From NCBI GenBank assembly GCA_910587235.1, contig CAJUKD010000022.1, positions 1-42,567 on the forward strand: a DNA stretch of 42,567 nucleotides, read 5' to 3'. How positions within the stretch are numbered: position 1 is the stretch's first letter; every line of letters begins with the position of its first letter. The notes below the pieces were generated by a model. The model did no database searches, was not told where the DNA came from, and saw only the letters and a list, made by a program, of their open reading frames with translations. Source of the DNA: an uncultured Muribaculaceae bacterium. GTDB lineage: Bacteria > Bacteroidota > Bacteroidia > Bacteroidales > Muribaculaceae. This document shows, piece by piece, positions 1-8,829 of the stretch. The position numbers and the translations under genes were made by a program.

Positions 1-72
1 CTCAAGACAGTTCTTGACCTTGGCCACCTTGAGCAGTCCGAGAAGCTTGGCTGCGAAAGCTTGACTTTGCAT
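1..72 (-). CDS. possible 5' end of a gene cut by the window edge
   Basis: On the minus strand an ATG at 72-70 opens a frame of 24 codons that runs off the left edge without a stop, starting MQSQAFAAKLLG and rich in Leu, Lys and Ala. The frame is also open for about 20 codons upstream of this ATG before a TGA. I do not recognise the product, and 24 codons are too few to separate a real N-terminus from chance. No good promoter box is visible upstream. It could be a real gene, a transposase start or noise. Confidence 0.22.
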   Translation of the reverse strand, partial: MQSQAFAAKLLGLLKVAKVKNCLE

Positions 73-331
73 TTCCGTCCAATTCCGGAATTGCCTTTGC
101 TTTGCACCCGGAAGGAAATGACTGCCTGATGCAGCTCAATGAAAGGTGCTAAAATGGCGGTAAACGGAAGCAGATTAGACAGCAAAAATTACGATTTTTA
201 TCGATAATTCCGGAAGAACATTCGGCCTATGTGGAAGAATCATACCCATTAAATTTATGTTAATAATAGACTGAAAACAGCAAAATAGCCTCGCTTTTGC
301 GTACCTTTGCTATCAAAATAAATTGATAGCA
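73..331. other. intergenic region upstream of rlmD
   Basis: About 260 bases with no supported gene. It contains a small palindrome (AATTCCGGAATT near 79-90) and becomes AT-rich toward rlmD. The only regulatory element I can support is the -7 box immediately before rlmD, listed separately. Confidence 0.6.
302..309 (+). promoter_or_regulatory. -7 box of rlmD promoter
   Basis: TACCTTTG matches the Bacteroidetes -7 consensus TAnnTTTG. It lies 22 bases before the rlmD ATG, so the 5' leader would be only about 15 nt. No clear TTTG is found at the usual -33 distance, so the promoter is called on the -7 box alone. Confidence 0.55.
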
Positions 332-1771
332 ATGTCACGTAAACGTAAACCTTTTCCCACGCTTGAAGGAGTGGAGATTTGCGATGTCGCTGCCGAGGGC
401 AATTCCTTGGCTCGTGTCGACGATATGGTAGTATTCGTTCCTTTCGGTGCTCCCGGTGATGTCGTCGACGTGAAAATCGACAAAAAAAAGAAAAATTATG
501 CCGAAGGTCATATAGTGAATTTCCATAATCGCTCCGAATTACGGGTCGAGCCGCCGTGCAGCCATTTCACAGTGTGTGGCGGTTGCCGATGGCAGCATCT
601 TCCTTATGACTTCCAGTTGCGCTGCAAGCGGCAGCAAGTGGTCGATGCCCTGACGCGTATTGCGAAAGTGGAACTTCCACCTATCCCTGAAACACTTGGA
701 TCAGACAGGATATGGGAGTACCGCAATAAGATGGAATATACATTTTCCAACAAATCATGGCTTACATTCGAACAGCTCAACAGCGGAGAGGATTTCCCTG
801 ACCGTGATGCCGCCGGCTTCCATATCCCCGGTGCTTTCGACAAAGTACTTGATATCGACCGCTGTTTTCTGCAGGATGATTTTTCGAATCGCCTGCGCAA
901 GTTCATAAAGGCTTACGGAAAAGAACACGGGCTTGCGTTCTATGATCTCCGCGCCCAGCAGGGCCTTTTGCGTACCCTGATGGTTCGTATGGCCTCCACA
1001 GGCCAGATAATGGTCGTGATGGTCTTAGGCGAAGATAACCGGCAGGCCATTGATGCGCTTCTCGGAGCTGTCAAGGATGAATTCCCGCAGATAACATCGC
1101 TGTTATATGTGATAAATACAAAGGCTAACGATACCATAGGCGATCTGCCTGTATATTGTTTCGCGGGCAGCGGATTTATAGAGGAAGAGATGGAAAGATT
1201 GAGGTTCAGGGTCGGATCTAAATCATTTTATCAGACTAATTCGCTGCAGGCATATGAACTATACAAAGTTGCACGCGATATGGCTCGACTGAACGGCGAC
1301 GAACTTGTCTATGACCTCTATACAGGCACCGGCACCATAGCCAATTTTGTGAGTCGGCGCGCACGTAAGGTCATCGGGATAGAATATGTGCCCGAGGCTA
1401 TTGCCGATGCAAAAGTCAATTCCGAGATAAATGGAATTGGCAACACGCTTTTTTATGCCGGCGACATGAAAGATGTGCTGACCGATGATTTCATAGCCGG
1501 ACACGGGCGTCCCGACGTGATGATAGTCGATCCTCCTCGTGCAGGCATGCATCAGGATGTGGTGGATGTGATTCTGCGTGCAGAACCGCCTGTCATAGTG
1601 TATGTCAGTTGCAATCCGGCCACTCAGGCACGCGATATCGCGCTTCTTGATGCCAAGTACCGTGTCGATGCCGTACAGCCGGTTGACATGTTTCCACATA
1701 CCCAGCATGTGGAGAACGTCGTTCGACTCGTCCGCCGTGATCCTCAGAGCCCGGCCAGCGACGAATTGTAG
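332..1771 (+). CDS. rlmD: 23S rRNA (uracil-C5)-methyltransferase, RlmD/RumA type
   Basis: SAM-dependent enzyme that methylates C5 of a uracil in 23S rRNA (U1939 in E. coli); cytoplasmic. The 479-residue protein has an N-terminal TRAM-like RNA-binding part (about 10-65), Fe-S ligand cysteines C76, C82 and C85 with a fourth in DIDRCFLQ, a SAM-binding segment YDLYTGTGTIANF, a DPPRAGM motif, and the catalytic cysteine in VYVSCNPAT near the C-terminus. A TTG at 323 is in frame, but the ATG at 332 gives the usual MSRKRK start and fits the promoter. The 3' end overlaps the convergent CYTH gene by 28 bp. RlmCD-type enzymes in some bacteria methylate two sites, so the exact target position is by homology. 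Confidence 0.9.
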   Translation: MSRKRKPFPTLEGVEICDVAAEGNSLARVDDMVVFVPFGAPGDVVDVKIDKKKKNYAEGHIVNFHNRSELRVEPPCSHFTVCGGCRWQHLPYDFQLRCKRQQVVDALTRIAKVELPPIPETLGSDRIWEYRNKMEYTFSNKSWLTFEQLNSGEDFPDRDAAGFHIPGAFDKVLDIDRCFLQDDFSNRLRKFIKAYGKEHGLAFYDLRAQQGLLRTLMVRMASTGQIMVVMVLGEDNRQAIDALLGAVKDEFPQITSLLYVINTKANDTIGDLPVYCFAGSGFIEEEMERLRFRVGSKSFYQTNSLQAYELYKVARDMARLNGDELVYDLYTGTGTIANFVSRRARKVIGIEYVPEAIADAKVNSEINGIGNTLFYAGDMKDVLTDDFIAGHGRPDVMIVDPPRAGMHQDVVDVILRAEPPVIVYVSCNPATQARDIALLDAKYRVDAVQPVDMFPHTQHVENVVRLVRRDPQSPASDEL

Positions 1772-2202
1772 TAGCGTGGATCGTCGGTCACTTCTTCGCC
1801 TATGAAATCCGGCAGCGTGTAGGACGTGTCGACTTCGGGAAGTTCGATTTCGGCTACGATAAGCCCTTGGTGGTGGCCGTGGAATTCGTCGATTTCCCAT
1901 TTAAGCCCCATACCGGCATCTACTATCAGGCGTGTTTTTTCGATTACATGGCCTTCTGTGCTGCATCGCTCTATCATGGCTTGAGCGTCGGAAGGCGGGA
2001 TCGGATACTCCCACTCGTCGCGTACTGCGCCTTTGTTGCGGCCTTTTACAGTCAGGAATGCTTTGTCGTCGAAAAGGCGTACACGCACTGTGGCGTCGGG
2101 TCGGGTCGACAGATATGCCTGGACTATATGATGCTTCTCAGACGCGAGCTCTTTATAGGAATCGCTTACAACCAGATATTTACGTTCTATTTCTTTTGAC
2201 AT
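1744..2202 (-). CDS. CYTH domain protein (class IV adenylate cyclase/triphosphatase fold)
   Basis: Protein of 152 residues consisting of one CYTH domain. The signature EIERKYLV (ExExK) sits at residues 3-10, followed by alternating charged strands such as TVRVRLFDDKAFLTVKGR and KWEIDEFHG that line the phosphate-binding tunnel. Small stand-alone bacterial CYTH proteins are mostly inorganic triphosphatases; cyclase activity cannot be excluded. The start MSKEIERKY at 2202 is preferred over an upstream in-frame codon at 2235 because the ExExK motif normally lies at the extreme N-terminus. The gene converges on rlmD with a 28-bp overlap and is divergent from the DUF5686 gene. Confidence 0.85.
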   Translation of the reverse strand: MSKEIERKYLVVSDSYKELASEKHHIVQAYLSTRPDATVRVRLFDDKAFLTVKGRNKGAVRDEWEYPIPPSDAQAMIERCSTEGHVIEKTRLIVDAGMGLKWEIDEFHGHHQGLIVAEIELPEVDTSYTLPDFIGEEVTDDPRYYNSSLAGL

Positions 2203-2232
2203 AAAGCGCTTTACATTGAACTTGTACGTTCG

Positions 2233-2264
2233 CAAAAATAATTATTTTCCTCCTATGGAGCAAG
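2233..2264 (-). promoter_or_regulatory. putative promoter of the CYTH gene
   Basis: Read on the minus strand: CTTG (2264-2261), 20 nt, then TATTTTTG (2240-2233), a good fit to the TTTG/TAnnTTTG Bacteroidetes pattern. Predicted start of transcription is about 24 nt before the CYTH ATG. The -33 part overlaps the first codons of the divergent DUF5686 gene. Confidence 0.5.
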
Positions 2265-4837
2265 ACTGGCGGTCGCGACTCGGCATTGTTGCGTTGCTTT
2301 TGCTGCTTTGTTTCGTGCTGATGCCTTTTGCGCTGGAAGCGTCAGGGGCCGGCGGCCGAACTTTCATCAGAGGCATAGTGCGCGATTCGCTGACAACTGC
2401 GGGCATCCCTCACGCTTCGGTTGTGCTTGTTGGCCCTAATACAGGTGTTGTGGCTGACGAACGGGGTATCTTCGAGATGTCGGTGCCCGACATGCGTTCC
2501 CGATCTATCAAGGTGTCGTGTGTGGGCTATGAGAGCAAGGTGGTGCCTTTGGGAACCAACAGTTTCAATCTTTATGATGTTTCACTTTCCGCCGTGCCGA
2601 CCGAGCTTAAGGAAGTGGTGGTCGGGCGAAGCAAATATTCAAAAAAGAATAATCCTGCATTGGATTTTGCCCGCAGACTGCGCGACCGTTCGTCGCTGAC
2701 AGATCCGAGAGCGAAACATGATTATTATTCCTACGATAAATATGAGCGTATATCTCTCGGTCTGAACGATTTCGATCCTTCCGACGACAACAATGCCATG
2801 TTGCGGAAGTTTGCATTCCTTAAAGAGCATGTCGACACATCGGAGGTTTCAGGAAAACCGGTGCTGAATGTTTCGGTAAAGGAGAAGAATTCGCGAGTCT
2901 TTTTCCGCCGCTCTCCTCGCAGCGAGAAAGAGGATGTGGCTGCTTACCGCAGTGTAGGTGTAGACGAAATAGCTACGCAGGAAAATGTACGTACATTGTT
3001 GGAGGACATGCTTCGTGAAGTCGATCTTTACGGTGACGATATCGAGTTGCTTGGCAACCGTTTTGTCAGTCCGTTGTCGCGTCTGGCTCCGGACTTCTAT
3101 AAATTCTATCTTGTCGACACTGTGGCTGTGGACGGTGACTCTTGTGTCGCGCTGGCTTTTTATCCGCATAATAAGGCTTCGTTCGGATTCAACGGACATG
3201 TATATGTGCCGGTCGGAGATTCTACAATGTTCATACGCAGAGTGGAGATGAGCGTGCCGCGCGACATCAATCTGAATTTCATAGAAAACATGCACATTTC
3301 GCAGGATTTCAGCCGCGCGCCTGACGGCAGCCGCTTGAAAAACTTCGACGATCTGATGCTTGAGATAAAGGTAATGCCGGGGACTCCGGGATTATATACA
3401 CGGCGTTCGCTCGCTTTTACTGGTCACGATTTCAAACAGCCGGCCGATACTTCCATATTTTCTTTCGGAGGCAAGGAACGTATGTCGGCTATCGCGCTTG
3501 ACCGTGACGATGATTATTGGAAAACGAGCCGCACAATAGCCATGAGTCGCGGCGAAGACCGTACGAGCTTGTTGCTGCAACGTTTGCGCAGTGTGCCTTT
3601 GTACTACTGGTCGGAAAAGGTTCTCAAGATTCTGTTTTCCGGATATGTACGTACAGGCGGTGCTGACAGCCGTTTCGATATAGGACCGGTGAACACGTTC
3701 GCGAGCTATAACGGTCTGGAAGGCCTGCGTCTGCGTTTCGGCGGTATGACAACGGCCAATCTCTCGCCCCGTTGGTTTGCCAAGGCTTACGGTGCTTACG
3801 GATTCCGCGACCACAAGTGGAAATACGGAGCTGAAGTGGAGTATTCTTTCCATGACAAACTTTACCATGCACGCGAATTTCCTGTTCATTCGCTAAGACT
3901 GACACACAGCTACGATGTCGATCGCCCCGGACAGCATTATCTTTTTACGAACGCCGACAACTTCGTGCTTTCGCTGAAACGTATGAGCGACCGTCGTGAT
4001 ACTTACCGCCGCCTTACGAAACTTGACTATACGCTTGAACTCCATAATAATTTCTCGCTTGTGGCTTCGGTTGCGAATACCCGTCAGGAAGCGACGCATT
4101 ATCTGCCGTTTATCGACGGATATGGCAATAGCATAGGTCATTTTACTGAAAATACGGTGGCTCTTCAGTTACGTTATGCTCCGGGAGAGAAGTTCTACCA
4201 GACAAAAAGCACTCGCGTACCTGTCAATCTCGAGGCTCCTGTTTTCGTGCTTACGCATACATATTCTCCTGCGGGCAAACTTGGATCGCGTTTCGGTATA
4301 AACAAAACCGAGATGAACATAAGCAAACGTTTCTGGCTGTCGGCATTCGGTTATGTCGACGCATTTGTCGGAGGAGGACATGTTTGGGGCAAATCGTGTT
4401 TCCTGGATCTTTTTATCCCTAATGCAAATCTGTCGTACACGATACAGCCTCAGAGTTTCGCCCTGATGAATCCTATGGAATTCGTCAATTCAAGCTATGT
4501 GTCGTGGGATGTCACCTATTGGCTCAACGGAGCTTTGTTAAACCTTGTGCCGGGCGTGAAAAAACTGAAACTGCGCGAGGTCGTTGGATTCCGGGGGCTT
4601 TACGGCGGTCTGAACAGGCGTAATACTCCGGGAGAGGAGAATCCTGAACTGCTTGTCTTTCCAGCTGATGCCGACACTCGCAAGATGGATCAGGGACCAT
4701 ATATGGAAATTAGTGCCGGTCTTGATAATATATTACGCTGCATACGGGTGGATTATGTGTGGCGTCTGAGCTATCGCCGTACTCCTTATCCGATAGACCG
4801 CGCAGGGATGCGTGTAGCACTTCATTTCACGTTCTGA
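2255..4837 (+). CDS. DUF5686 outer-membrane protein with carboxypeptidase-like regulatory domain
   Basis: An 860-residue exported protein. The N-terminus has a hydrophobic export segment (IVALLLLLCFVLMPFALEAS). A carboxypeptidase-D-regulatory-like beta sandwich follows (FIRGIVRDSLTTAGIPHASV ... GVVADERGIFEM ... SCVGYESKVV), as in TonB-dependent receptors. The rest is a long region rich in aromatic beta strands ending in ALHFTF, consistent with a beta barrel with a C-terminal aromatic residue. This layout is typical of the DUF5686 family of Bacteroidetes outer-membrane proteins, whose substrate is unknown. Start: ATG at 2255; an in-frame TTG at 2216 is possible but would place charged residues before the signal segment. 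It is not a TonB receptor: I see no plug domain. Confidence 0.8.
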   Translation: MEQDWRSRLGIVALLLLLCFVLMPFALEASGAGGRTFIRGIVRDSLTTAGIPHASVVLVGPNTGVVADERGIFEMSVPDMRSRSIKVSCVGYESKVVPLGTNSFNLYDVSLSAVPTELKEVVVGRSKYSKKNNPALDFARRLRDRSSLTDPRAKHDYYSYDKYERISLGLNDFDPSDDNNAMLRKFAFLKEHVDTSEVSGKPVLNVSVKEKNSRVFFRRSPRSEKEDVAAYRSVGVDEIATQENVRTLLEDMLREVDLYGDDIELLGNRFVSPLSRLAPDFYKFYLVDTVAVDGDSCVALAFYPHNKASFGFNGHVYVPVGDSTMFIRRVEMSVPRDINLNFIENMHISQDFSRAPDGSRLKNFDDLMLEIKVMPGTPGLYTRRSLAFTGHDFKQPADTSIFSFGGKERMSAIALDRDDDYWKTSRTIAMSRGEDRTSLLLQRLRSVPLYYWSEKVLKILFSGYVRTGGADSRFDIGPVNTFASYNGLEGLRLRFGGMTTANLSPRWFAKAYGAYGFRDHKWKYGAEVEYSFHDKLYHAREFPVHSLRLTHSYDVDRPGQHYLFTNADNFVLSLKRMSDRRDTYRRLTKLDYTLELHNNFSLVASVANTRQEATHYLPFIDGYGNSIGHFTENTVALQLRYAPGEKFYQTKSTRVPVNLEAPVFVLTHTYSPAGKLGSRFGINKTEMNISKRFWLSAFGYVDAFVGGGHVWGKSCFLDLFIPNANLSYTIQPQSFALMNPMEFVNSSYVSWDVTYWLNGALLNLVPGVKKLKLREVVGFRGLYGGLNRRNTPGEENPELLVFPADADTRKMDQGPYMEISAGLDNILRCIRVDYVWRLSYRRTPYPIDRAGMRVALHFTF

Positions 4838-4844
4838 TCCGTGC

Positions 4845-5507
4845 TTAGCGGAAATTGTAGCCGAGGCTTATAGCCACCGACGCACGTCGTATTTTTATTT
4901 TATTGTCGCGGTTGCCGTAGGATGCGAGAGGGGAGATCCCGACTCCTCCGTCGATGCCTACGCTATAGCATTCCGCGAAAGTGAGCTTAAGTTTTAGTCC
5001 CCATAGCGCTTCGACACGTTTCCATCCTTTGCCATCGCTGAAAAGATTGACAGCCGGAGGAGCCAGTGCGACAAAGTTTGGATCAAGATAGCGGCGAGTT
5101 ATGAGATTTATATTTAGCTGAGGGCCTGTGGCAACCGACAGATTCAGTCTTCCCGGCAAATCGAAACTGTAGCCCAGATATAGGGGTATTCTGATTCCGA
5201 AATTACGTACGGAGCCGCTGTACATGCCGTCAGTTCCGTTATCCGGTATGATATTGTTTAGCCCAAGAGTATTATAGAACGCCTGAACTCCAGGCTCAAA
5301 GAAAAAGTTGCTGTTCTTTAAAGGCATGTTGTAGAAGCCGCCGGCTTTAAATCCAGATGCCGCCTGATATATCCCATGAGATCTGTCGGGAATGGTTATT
5401 TCCATAGCGGCCTCGACCCCGAAAAAGGGTTGGCGGCTTTCTTCCTGTGCGTGGACCGCTGCGATGCCGATAGCGGATAATGTCAGAATACAGAAAAGGC
5501 TTTTCAT
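4845..5507 (-). CDS. outer-membrane beta-barrel protein, PorT-like
   Basis: Protein of 220 residues with a clear Sec signal peptide (MKSLFCILTLSAIGIAAVHAQ, cleavage after A-Q), then amphipathic strands such as GFKAGGFYNMPLK, NFGIRIPLYLGYSFDL and KLKLTFAECYSVGIDGGVGI, ending ISLGYNFR. This is the pattern of small eight-stranded outer-membrane barrels (outer membrane protein beta-barrel/PorT family) common in Bacteroidetes. No ligand can be inferred. It ends 7 nt from the convergent DUF5686 gene and is divergent from the LytS-type kinase gene. Confidence 0.75.
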   Translation of the reverse strand: MKSLFCILTLSAIGIAAVHAQEESRQPFFGVEAAMEITIPDRSHGIYQAASGFKAGGFYNMPLKNSNFFFEPGVQAFYNTLGLNNIIPDNGTDGMYSGSVRNFGIRIPLYLGYSFDLPGRLNLSVATGPQLNINLITRRYLDPNFVALAPPAVNLFSDGKGWKRVEALWGLKLKLTFAECYSVGIDGGVGISPLASYGNRDNKIKIRRASVAISLGYNFR

Positions 5508-5623
5508 AGTCTTGTCGGCTTAAAAACTATATTTAAAACGAATGGATAAATCAATTTGTTCCGCCGGCTGTGTAATTTATATATACGGTGTGTCGTTGAA
5601 ATGTGCTGCTTTGTCGATATTTC

Positions 5624-5654
5624 TTGCCTGTTTTGTGCGTGTGATTTATTTTTG
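5624..5654 (+). promoter_or_regulatory. putative promoter of the lytS/lytR pair
   Basis: CTTG at 5623-5626, 20 nt, then TATTTTTG at 5647-5654, a good Bacteroidetes promoter match. Because the -7 box ends 15 nt before the ATG at 5670, it favours that start over longer in-frame starts upstream. Confidence 0.45.
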
Positions 5655-5669
5655 CATAAAAACAGAACA

Positions 5670-6749
5670 ATGGCAACGATTTCACGGCAAAAAACAGCCC
5701 GCTTCCTGATTCATCTGATATTCATCATGATAATCTTTGTTCTTCCGGAACTGGTGATGAACATATCCATGCCAAACAGGCGTGGGGCTTCGTTTTTCCA
5801 TATATTCTACATAAAAAGCGCTATATTCATAGCGATATTCTATGTTAATTTCTACTTTGTAATAGGTCGTACGATAGGCCGTGGTACAGTCAACGGGATA
5901 TGGCGCTTCATAGGGTGGAATATCCTGCTCATAGGAGTCGCACTGTTTATCAGTACGGTCCTGTTCCGGATGAATGCGCCTGTTCGCCACCGGACTGTCA
6001 GTCCCGAACATATTCACAGCGCGAGGCATGCTTTGAAATCATTTTCGTTCATACTCCGCGACGCTGTGATGATGATTCTTACAATCGCCCTGGCTGTGGC
6101 TATCCGTCTGTCGGACAGATGGAAGATGTTGGAAGAGCATAGACGGGAACTGCATCATGAACAGAAAGCCCGTGAACTTGAAAATCTTAAGAGTCAGTTG
6201 AATCCGCATTTTCTGTTCAATACACTAAATACGATATATGCGCTTATAGATGTCAATACCGATGATGCCCGTAGCGCTATCCACAGGCTTTCGGCTCTGT
6301 TGCGCTATATGCTTTATGAAAATCCGGCTGAAGTTCCGCTTGCGCGCGAACTGGAATTTATCGACAATTATATTGCGCTGATGCGCTTGCGCCTCGGCGA
6401 CGGTCTGCTTGATGTCAGAATCGACGACGGCGGCCACAGTGATGCGCTTGTTGCTCCGCTGCTTCTTGTGTCTTTGATTGAGAATGCCGTGAAATACGGT
6501 AACACAGGCCGTCCGTCCGATAAGATTGAAATAGATATACGTGTGGCTCGCGGCCGACTGAGGTGCCATACTTTCAATCACTTCCTTCCGCAAGAATCTT
6601 CAGACCGCGGGGCCGGAGGTATAGGAATTACCAATCTCCGCCGCAGGCTTCATCTGCTATATGGCTTCCGTGCGAGTCTTTCTACCGTGGTGACTGCCGA
6701 TACGTACACTACTGATTTATCAATTCCTTTGAATGCTGAGATAAAATGA
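5670..6749 (+). CDS. sensor histidine kinase, LytS/YehU family
   Basis: Membrane sensor kinase of 359 residues. Four predicted transmembrane segments lie at about 11-29, 47-66, 80-99 and 130-147. A short coiled linker (WKMLEEHRRELHHEQKARELENLK) leads into the His_kinase domain: phospho-acceptor motif LNPHFLFNTLN with H180, an N-box LLVSLIENAVKYG, and a G-box GGIGITNLRRRL. The start at 5670 (MATISRQ) is preferred to 5556, because the promoter box lies between them and the longer N-terminus is Cys-rich and atypical. It overlaps the response regulator gene by 4 bp (ATGA), so the pair is translationally coupled. The signal sensed is unknown; there is no periplasmic domain of note. Confidence 0.88.
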   Translation: MATISRQKTARFLIHLIFIMIIFVLPELVMNISMPNRRGASFFHIFYIKSAIFIAIFYVNFYFVIGRTIGRGTVNGIWRFIGWNILLIGVALFISTVLFRMNAPVRHRTVSPEHIHSARHALKSFSFILRDAVMMILTIALAVAIRLSDRWKMLEEHRRELHHEQKARELENLKSQLNPHFLFNTLNTIYALIDVNTDDARSAIHRLSALLRYMLYENPAEVPLARELEFIDNYIALMRLRLGDGLLDVRIDDGGHSDALVAPLLLVSLIENAVKYGNTGRPSDKIEIDIRVARGRLRCHTFNHFLPQESSDRGAGGIGITNLRRRLHLLYGFRASLSTVVTADTYTTDLSIPLNAEIK

Positions 6750-7483
6750 ACCCGTTACGCTGTCTTGTCGTCGACGACGAACCACTGGCCGTCAAACTGA
6801 TTTCCGGATATGTCGAACGCACTCCTTTTCTTGTACTCGAAGCCTCGGCACGTTCGGCAGTAGACGCTTTGTCGCTTCTTGGTGAACGCCGCTTCGATCT
6901 TGTTTTCCTTGACATACAGATGCCAGGGCTGACAGGTGTGGAATTTGCCGAGATGCTTCCGGAATCGACAAGGGTGGTATTCATAACGGCTTATACCGAT
7001 TTTGCCCTCGACGGTTTCCGCGTGAATGCTCTTGACTATCTTCTGAAACCTGTGAGCTACGACGATTTCCGCCGTGCGGCATCAAGGGCTTTGAATTTTT
7101 ATTCGGAACGACAGGCACGGACATCGGACATCGATTTTATTACAGTTAAGAGCGAGTATCGTCTGAGGAGGATTCCGGTAAGCAGCATCCGTTATGTGGA
7201 AGGTTTGAAGGATTATGTGAAAATTTATGTAGAAGGCGAGGTAAACCCGGTTCTGACTCTGATGAGCATGAAAACTCTGGAGCAGACATTGCCGTCGGAT
7301 TCGTTCATGCGTGTACACCGCTCTTTTATCATAAATATGGATTATGTGCGGACTGTGGAACGTAACCGTATATTGTTCGGTCAGGAATCAGTGCCGGTTT
7401 CCGATAGCTATAAACGTGAATTTTTCCGCCGTATCGGGGCCGGAAGCGAATGTCCGGAGGCTGATACGGCGGAAAAAGAGTGA
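6746..7483 (+). CDS. LytR/AlgR-type response regulator (REC-LytTR)
   Basis: Protein of 245 residues. The receiver domain (about 4-118) has the acidic pair D10/D11, phospho-acceptor D56 in LVFLDIQMPG, the switch threonine in FITAYTDFA, and K101 in DYLLKP. The C-terminal LytTR DNA-binding domain (about 130-235) has IRYVEGLKDYVKIYVEG and FMRVHRSFIINMDYVRTVERN. It should be phosphorylated by the upstream LytS-type kinase and act as a transcription regulator. The target genes are not evident; the outer-membrane protein gene divergent from the kinase is the nearest candidate. Its last codons form a long inverted repeat, listed separately. Confidence 0.92.
   Translation: MNPLRCLVVDDEPLAVKLISGYVERTPFLVLEASARSAVDALSLLGERRFDLVFLDIQMPGLTGVEFAEMLPESTRVVFITAYTDFALDGFRVNALDYLLKPVSYDDFRRAASRALNFYSERQARTSDIDFITVKSEYRLRRIPVSSIRYVEGLKDYVKIYVEGEVNPVLTLMSMKTLEQTLPSDSFMRVHRSFIINMDYVRTVERNRILFGQESVPVSDSYKREFFRRIGAGSECPEADTAEKE
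7421..7477. terminator. 15-bp inverted repeat at the lytR/lpdA convergent junction
   Basis: Arms 7421-7435 (TTTTTCCGCCGTATC) and 7463-7477 are exact reverse complements. A nested 5-bp stem (CCGGA 7440-7444 with TCCGG 7453-7457) closes an 8-nt loop. The hairpin covers the 3' end of the response-regulator coding sequence and sits 27 bp from the convergent lpdA stop, so a shared bidirectional terminator is the simplest reading. A T6 run follows about 13 nt later on the plus strand. Confidence 0.6.
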
Positions 7484-7503
7484 TATGCGTTTTTTGTGAT
7501 TTC

Positions 7504-8829
7504 TCAACAGCCGGCATTGCGGCAGGCCGATGCCAGTAGTTCAGAGAGAGTGGGGTGGGCATGAACAGTCAAACTTCCTATGTCGTCGACTGTCATTCCT
7601 GCGGTCAGCGCAATTGCGGCTTCGGCTATCAGATCGGCGGCGTGGGCGCCGACAGACGAGCAACCGAGGAGTTTGCGGGAAGCATTGTCATAGATCACTT
7701 TCACCATGCCATCGCTTTCGCCTGAGGCTTCCGCTTTGCCATTTGAACTGTAAAGTGCTTTGACCTTACGGAAGTCCTTTCCGGCTTTCTCACAATCGTC
7801 CTCACTGAGTCCGACCGATGCACATTCAGGATCGGTGAACACTACGGAAGGTATTATGTCCAGGTTGACATTTTCGCCAAGAGCCACACGTGCCTGTGCT
7901 GTGGCGGCGTGTGCCAACATGGCTCGGCCATTGACATCGCCGACGGCATATATTCCTTCGGCTGTAGTCGCCATATTGCAGTCGACTGATATGAATCCGC
8001 GGCTGTCGAGATCTATTCCCGCCGAATCGCAGCCGTCCGGAACCACCGGGCGACGTCCGACGCAACATATCACGGCCCCGATGTTTTCGAGTCTGTTTAT
8101 GCCGCGTTTGTTTTCGTATTCGACCGAGAATCCTTCCTCCACAGACTTGACAGCGGCTCCGAGTATGAATTTCACACCGCGGCGGCTTAGAAGCGAGCGC
8201 AGGCGTTTGGCAATCTCACTGTCGAAGTTCGGCTGTATTTCCTTACAATATTCTATTACGGTCACTTCGCATCCATAGGCAGCGAGAATCGAGGCGAACT
8301 CAAGGCCGATCACACCGCCTCCGATAATGGCCGCACTGTCCGGCAGCTTGTCGAGTTGCAGGAATGCGTCGCTGTCCATACATAGCTCAGCTCCGGGAAT
8401 GTTCAGTCTTGCCGGTTTCGAGCCGGTGGCAATCAGTATTCTTTCGGCGGAGTATTCCTCGCCTCCGGCGCGTACACGGCGCCCAGGGGCAAGGCTTGCC
8501 TCGGCTTGGATCACATTGACAGAAGCGAGGCTTCCGGCAATGTCGCCGCGCAGGCGGCTGATTACCTCGCCTGCCCTTCGTACAGCGCTTCCATAATCGG
8601 CATTCAGTCCTTGAATCTCTATGCCGAATTCGGATGCCCGTTTCATGTCAGAAAGCATTTTTGCCGCCGCCGCAAGGCATTTTGTCGGTATACACCCGCG
8701 GTTCAGGCATGTCCCTCCAAGTTCGGCGCGTTCGAATAGGAGCACAGAGTAGCCTTCCGATGCTTTTTCAGCGGCAATCTCGTAACCTCCGGGGCCTCCG
8801 CCTATGATTATCAGATCTGCTTTGAACAT
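7504..8829 (-). CDS. lpdA: dihydrolipoyl dehydrogenase (L-protein)
   Basis: FAD-dependent disulfide oxidoreductase that reoxidises the dihydrolipoyl group with NAD+. In this context it is the L-protein of the glycine cleavage system. The 441-residue protein has the FAD-binding IIGGGPGGYEIA (8-19), redox-active disulfide C41/C46 in GGTCLNRGCIPTK, NAD-binding AIIGGGVIGLEFA, a second FAD motif IYAVGDVNG, and the C-terminal His-Glu pair in VHAHPTLSEL. It is slightly shorter than the usual 450-475 residues but complete. Its start overlaps the end of gcvPB by 19 bp, so it is the last gene of the gcv unit. It could also serve 2-oxoacid dehydrogenases. Confidence 0.92.
   Translation of the reverse strand: MFKADLIIIGGGPGGYEIAAEKASEGYSVLLFERAELGGTCLNRGCIPTKCLAAAAKMLSDMKRASEFGIEIQGLNADYGSAVRRAGEVISRLRGDIAGSLASVNVIQAEASLAPGRRVRAGGEEYSAERILIATGSKPARLNIPGAELCMDSDAFLQLDKLPDSAAIIGGGVIGLEFASILAAYGCEVTVIEYCKEIQPNFDSEIAKRLRSLLSRRGVKFILGAAVKSVEEGFSVEYENKRGINRLENIGAVICCVGRRPVVPDGCDSAGIDLDSRGFISVDCNMATTAEGIYAVGDVNGRAMLAHAATAQARVALGENVNLDIIPSVVFTDPECASVGLSEDDCEKAGKDFRKVKALYSSNGKAEASGESDGMVKVIYDNASRKLLGCSSVGAHAADLIAEAAIALTAGMTVDDIGSLTVHAHPTLSELLASACRNAGC

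Noticed and set aside
1..331. Possible insertion-sequence end at the left edge
   Set aside because: No terminal inverted repeat or target duplication can be seen, and the partial frame is too short to identify a transposase.
1259..1900. 213-codon minus-strand frame across rlmD and the CYTH gene
   Set aside because: It overlaps two genes with clear motifs and has an Arg-rich N-terminus typical of antisense reading.
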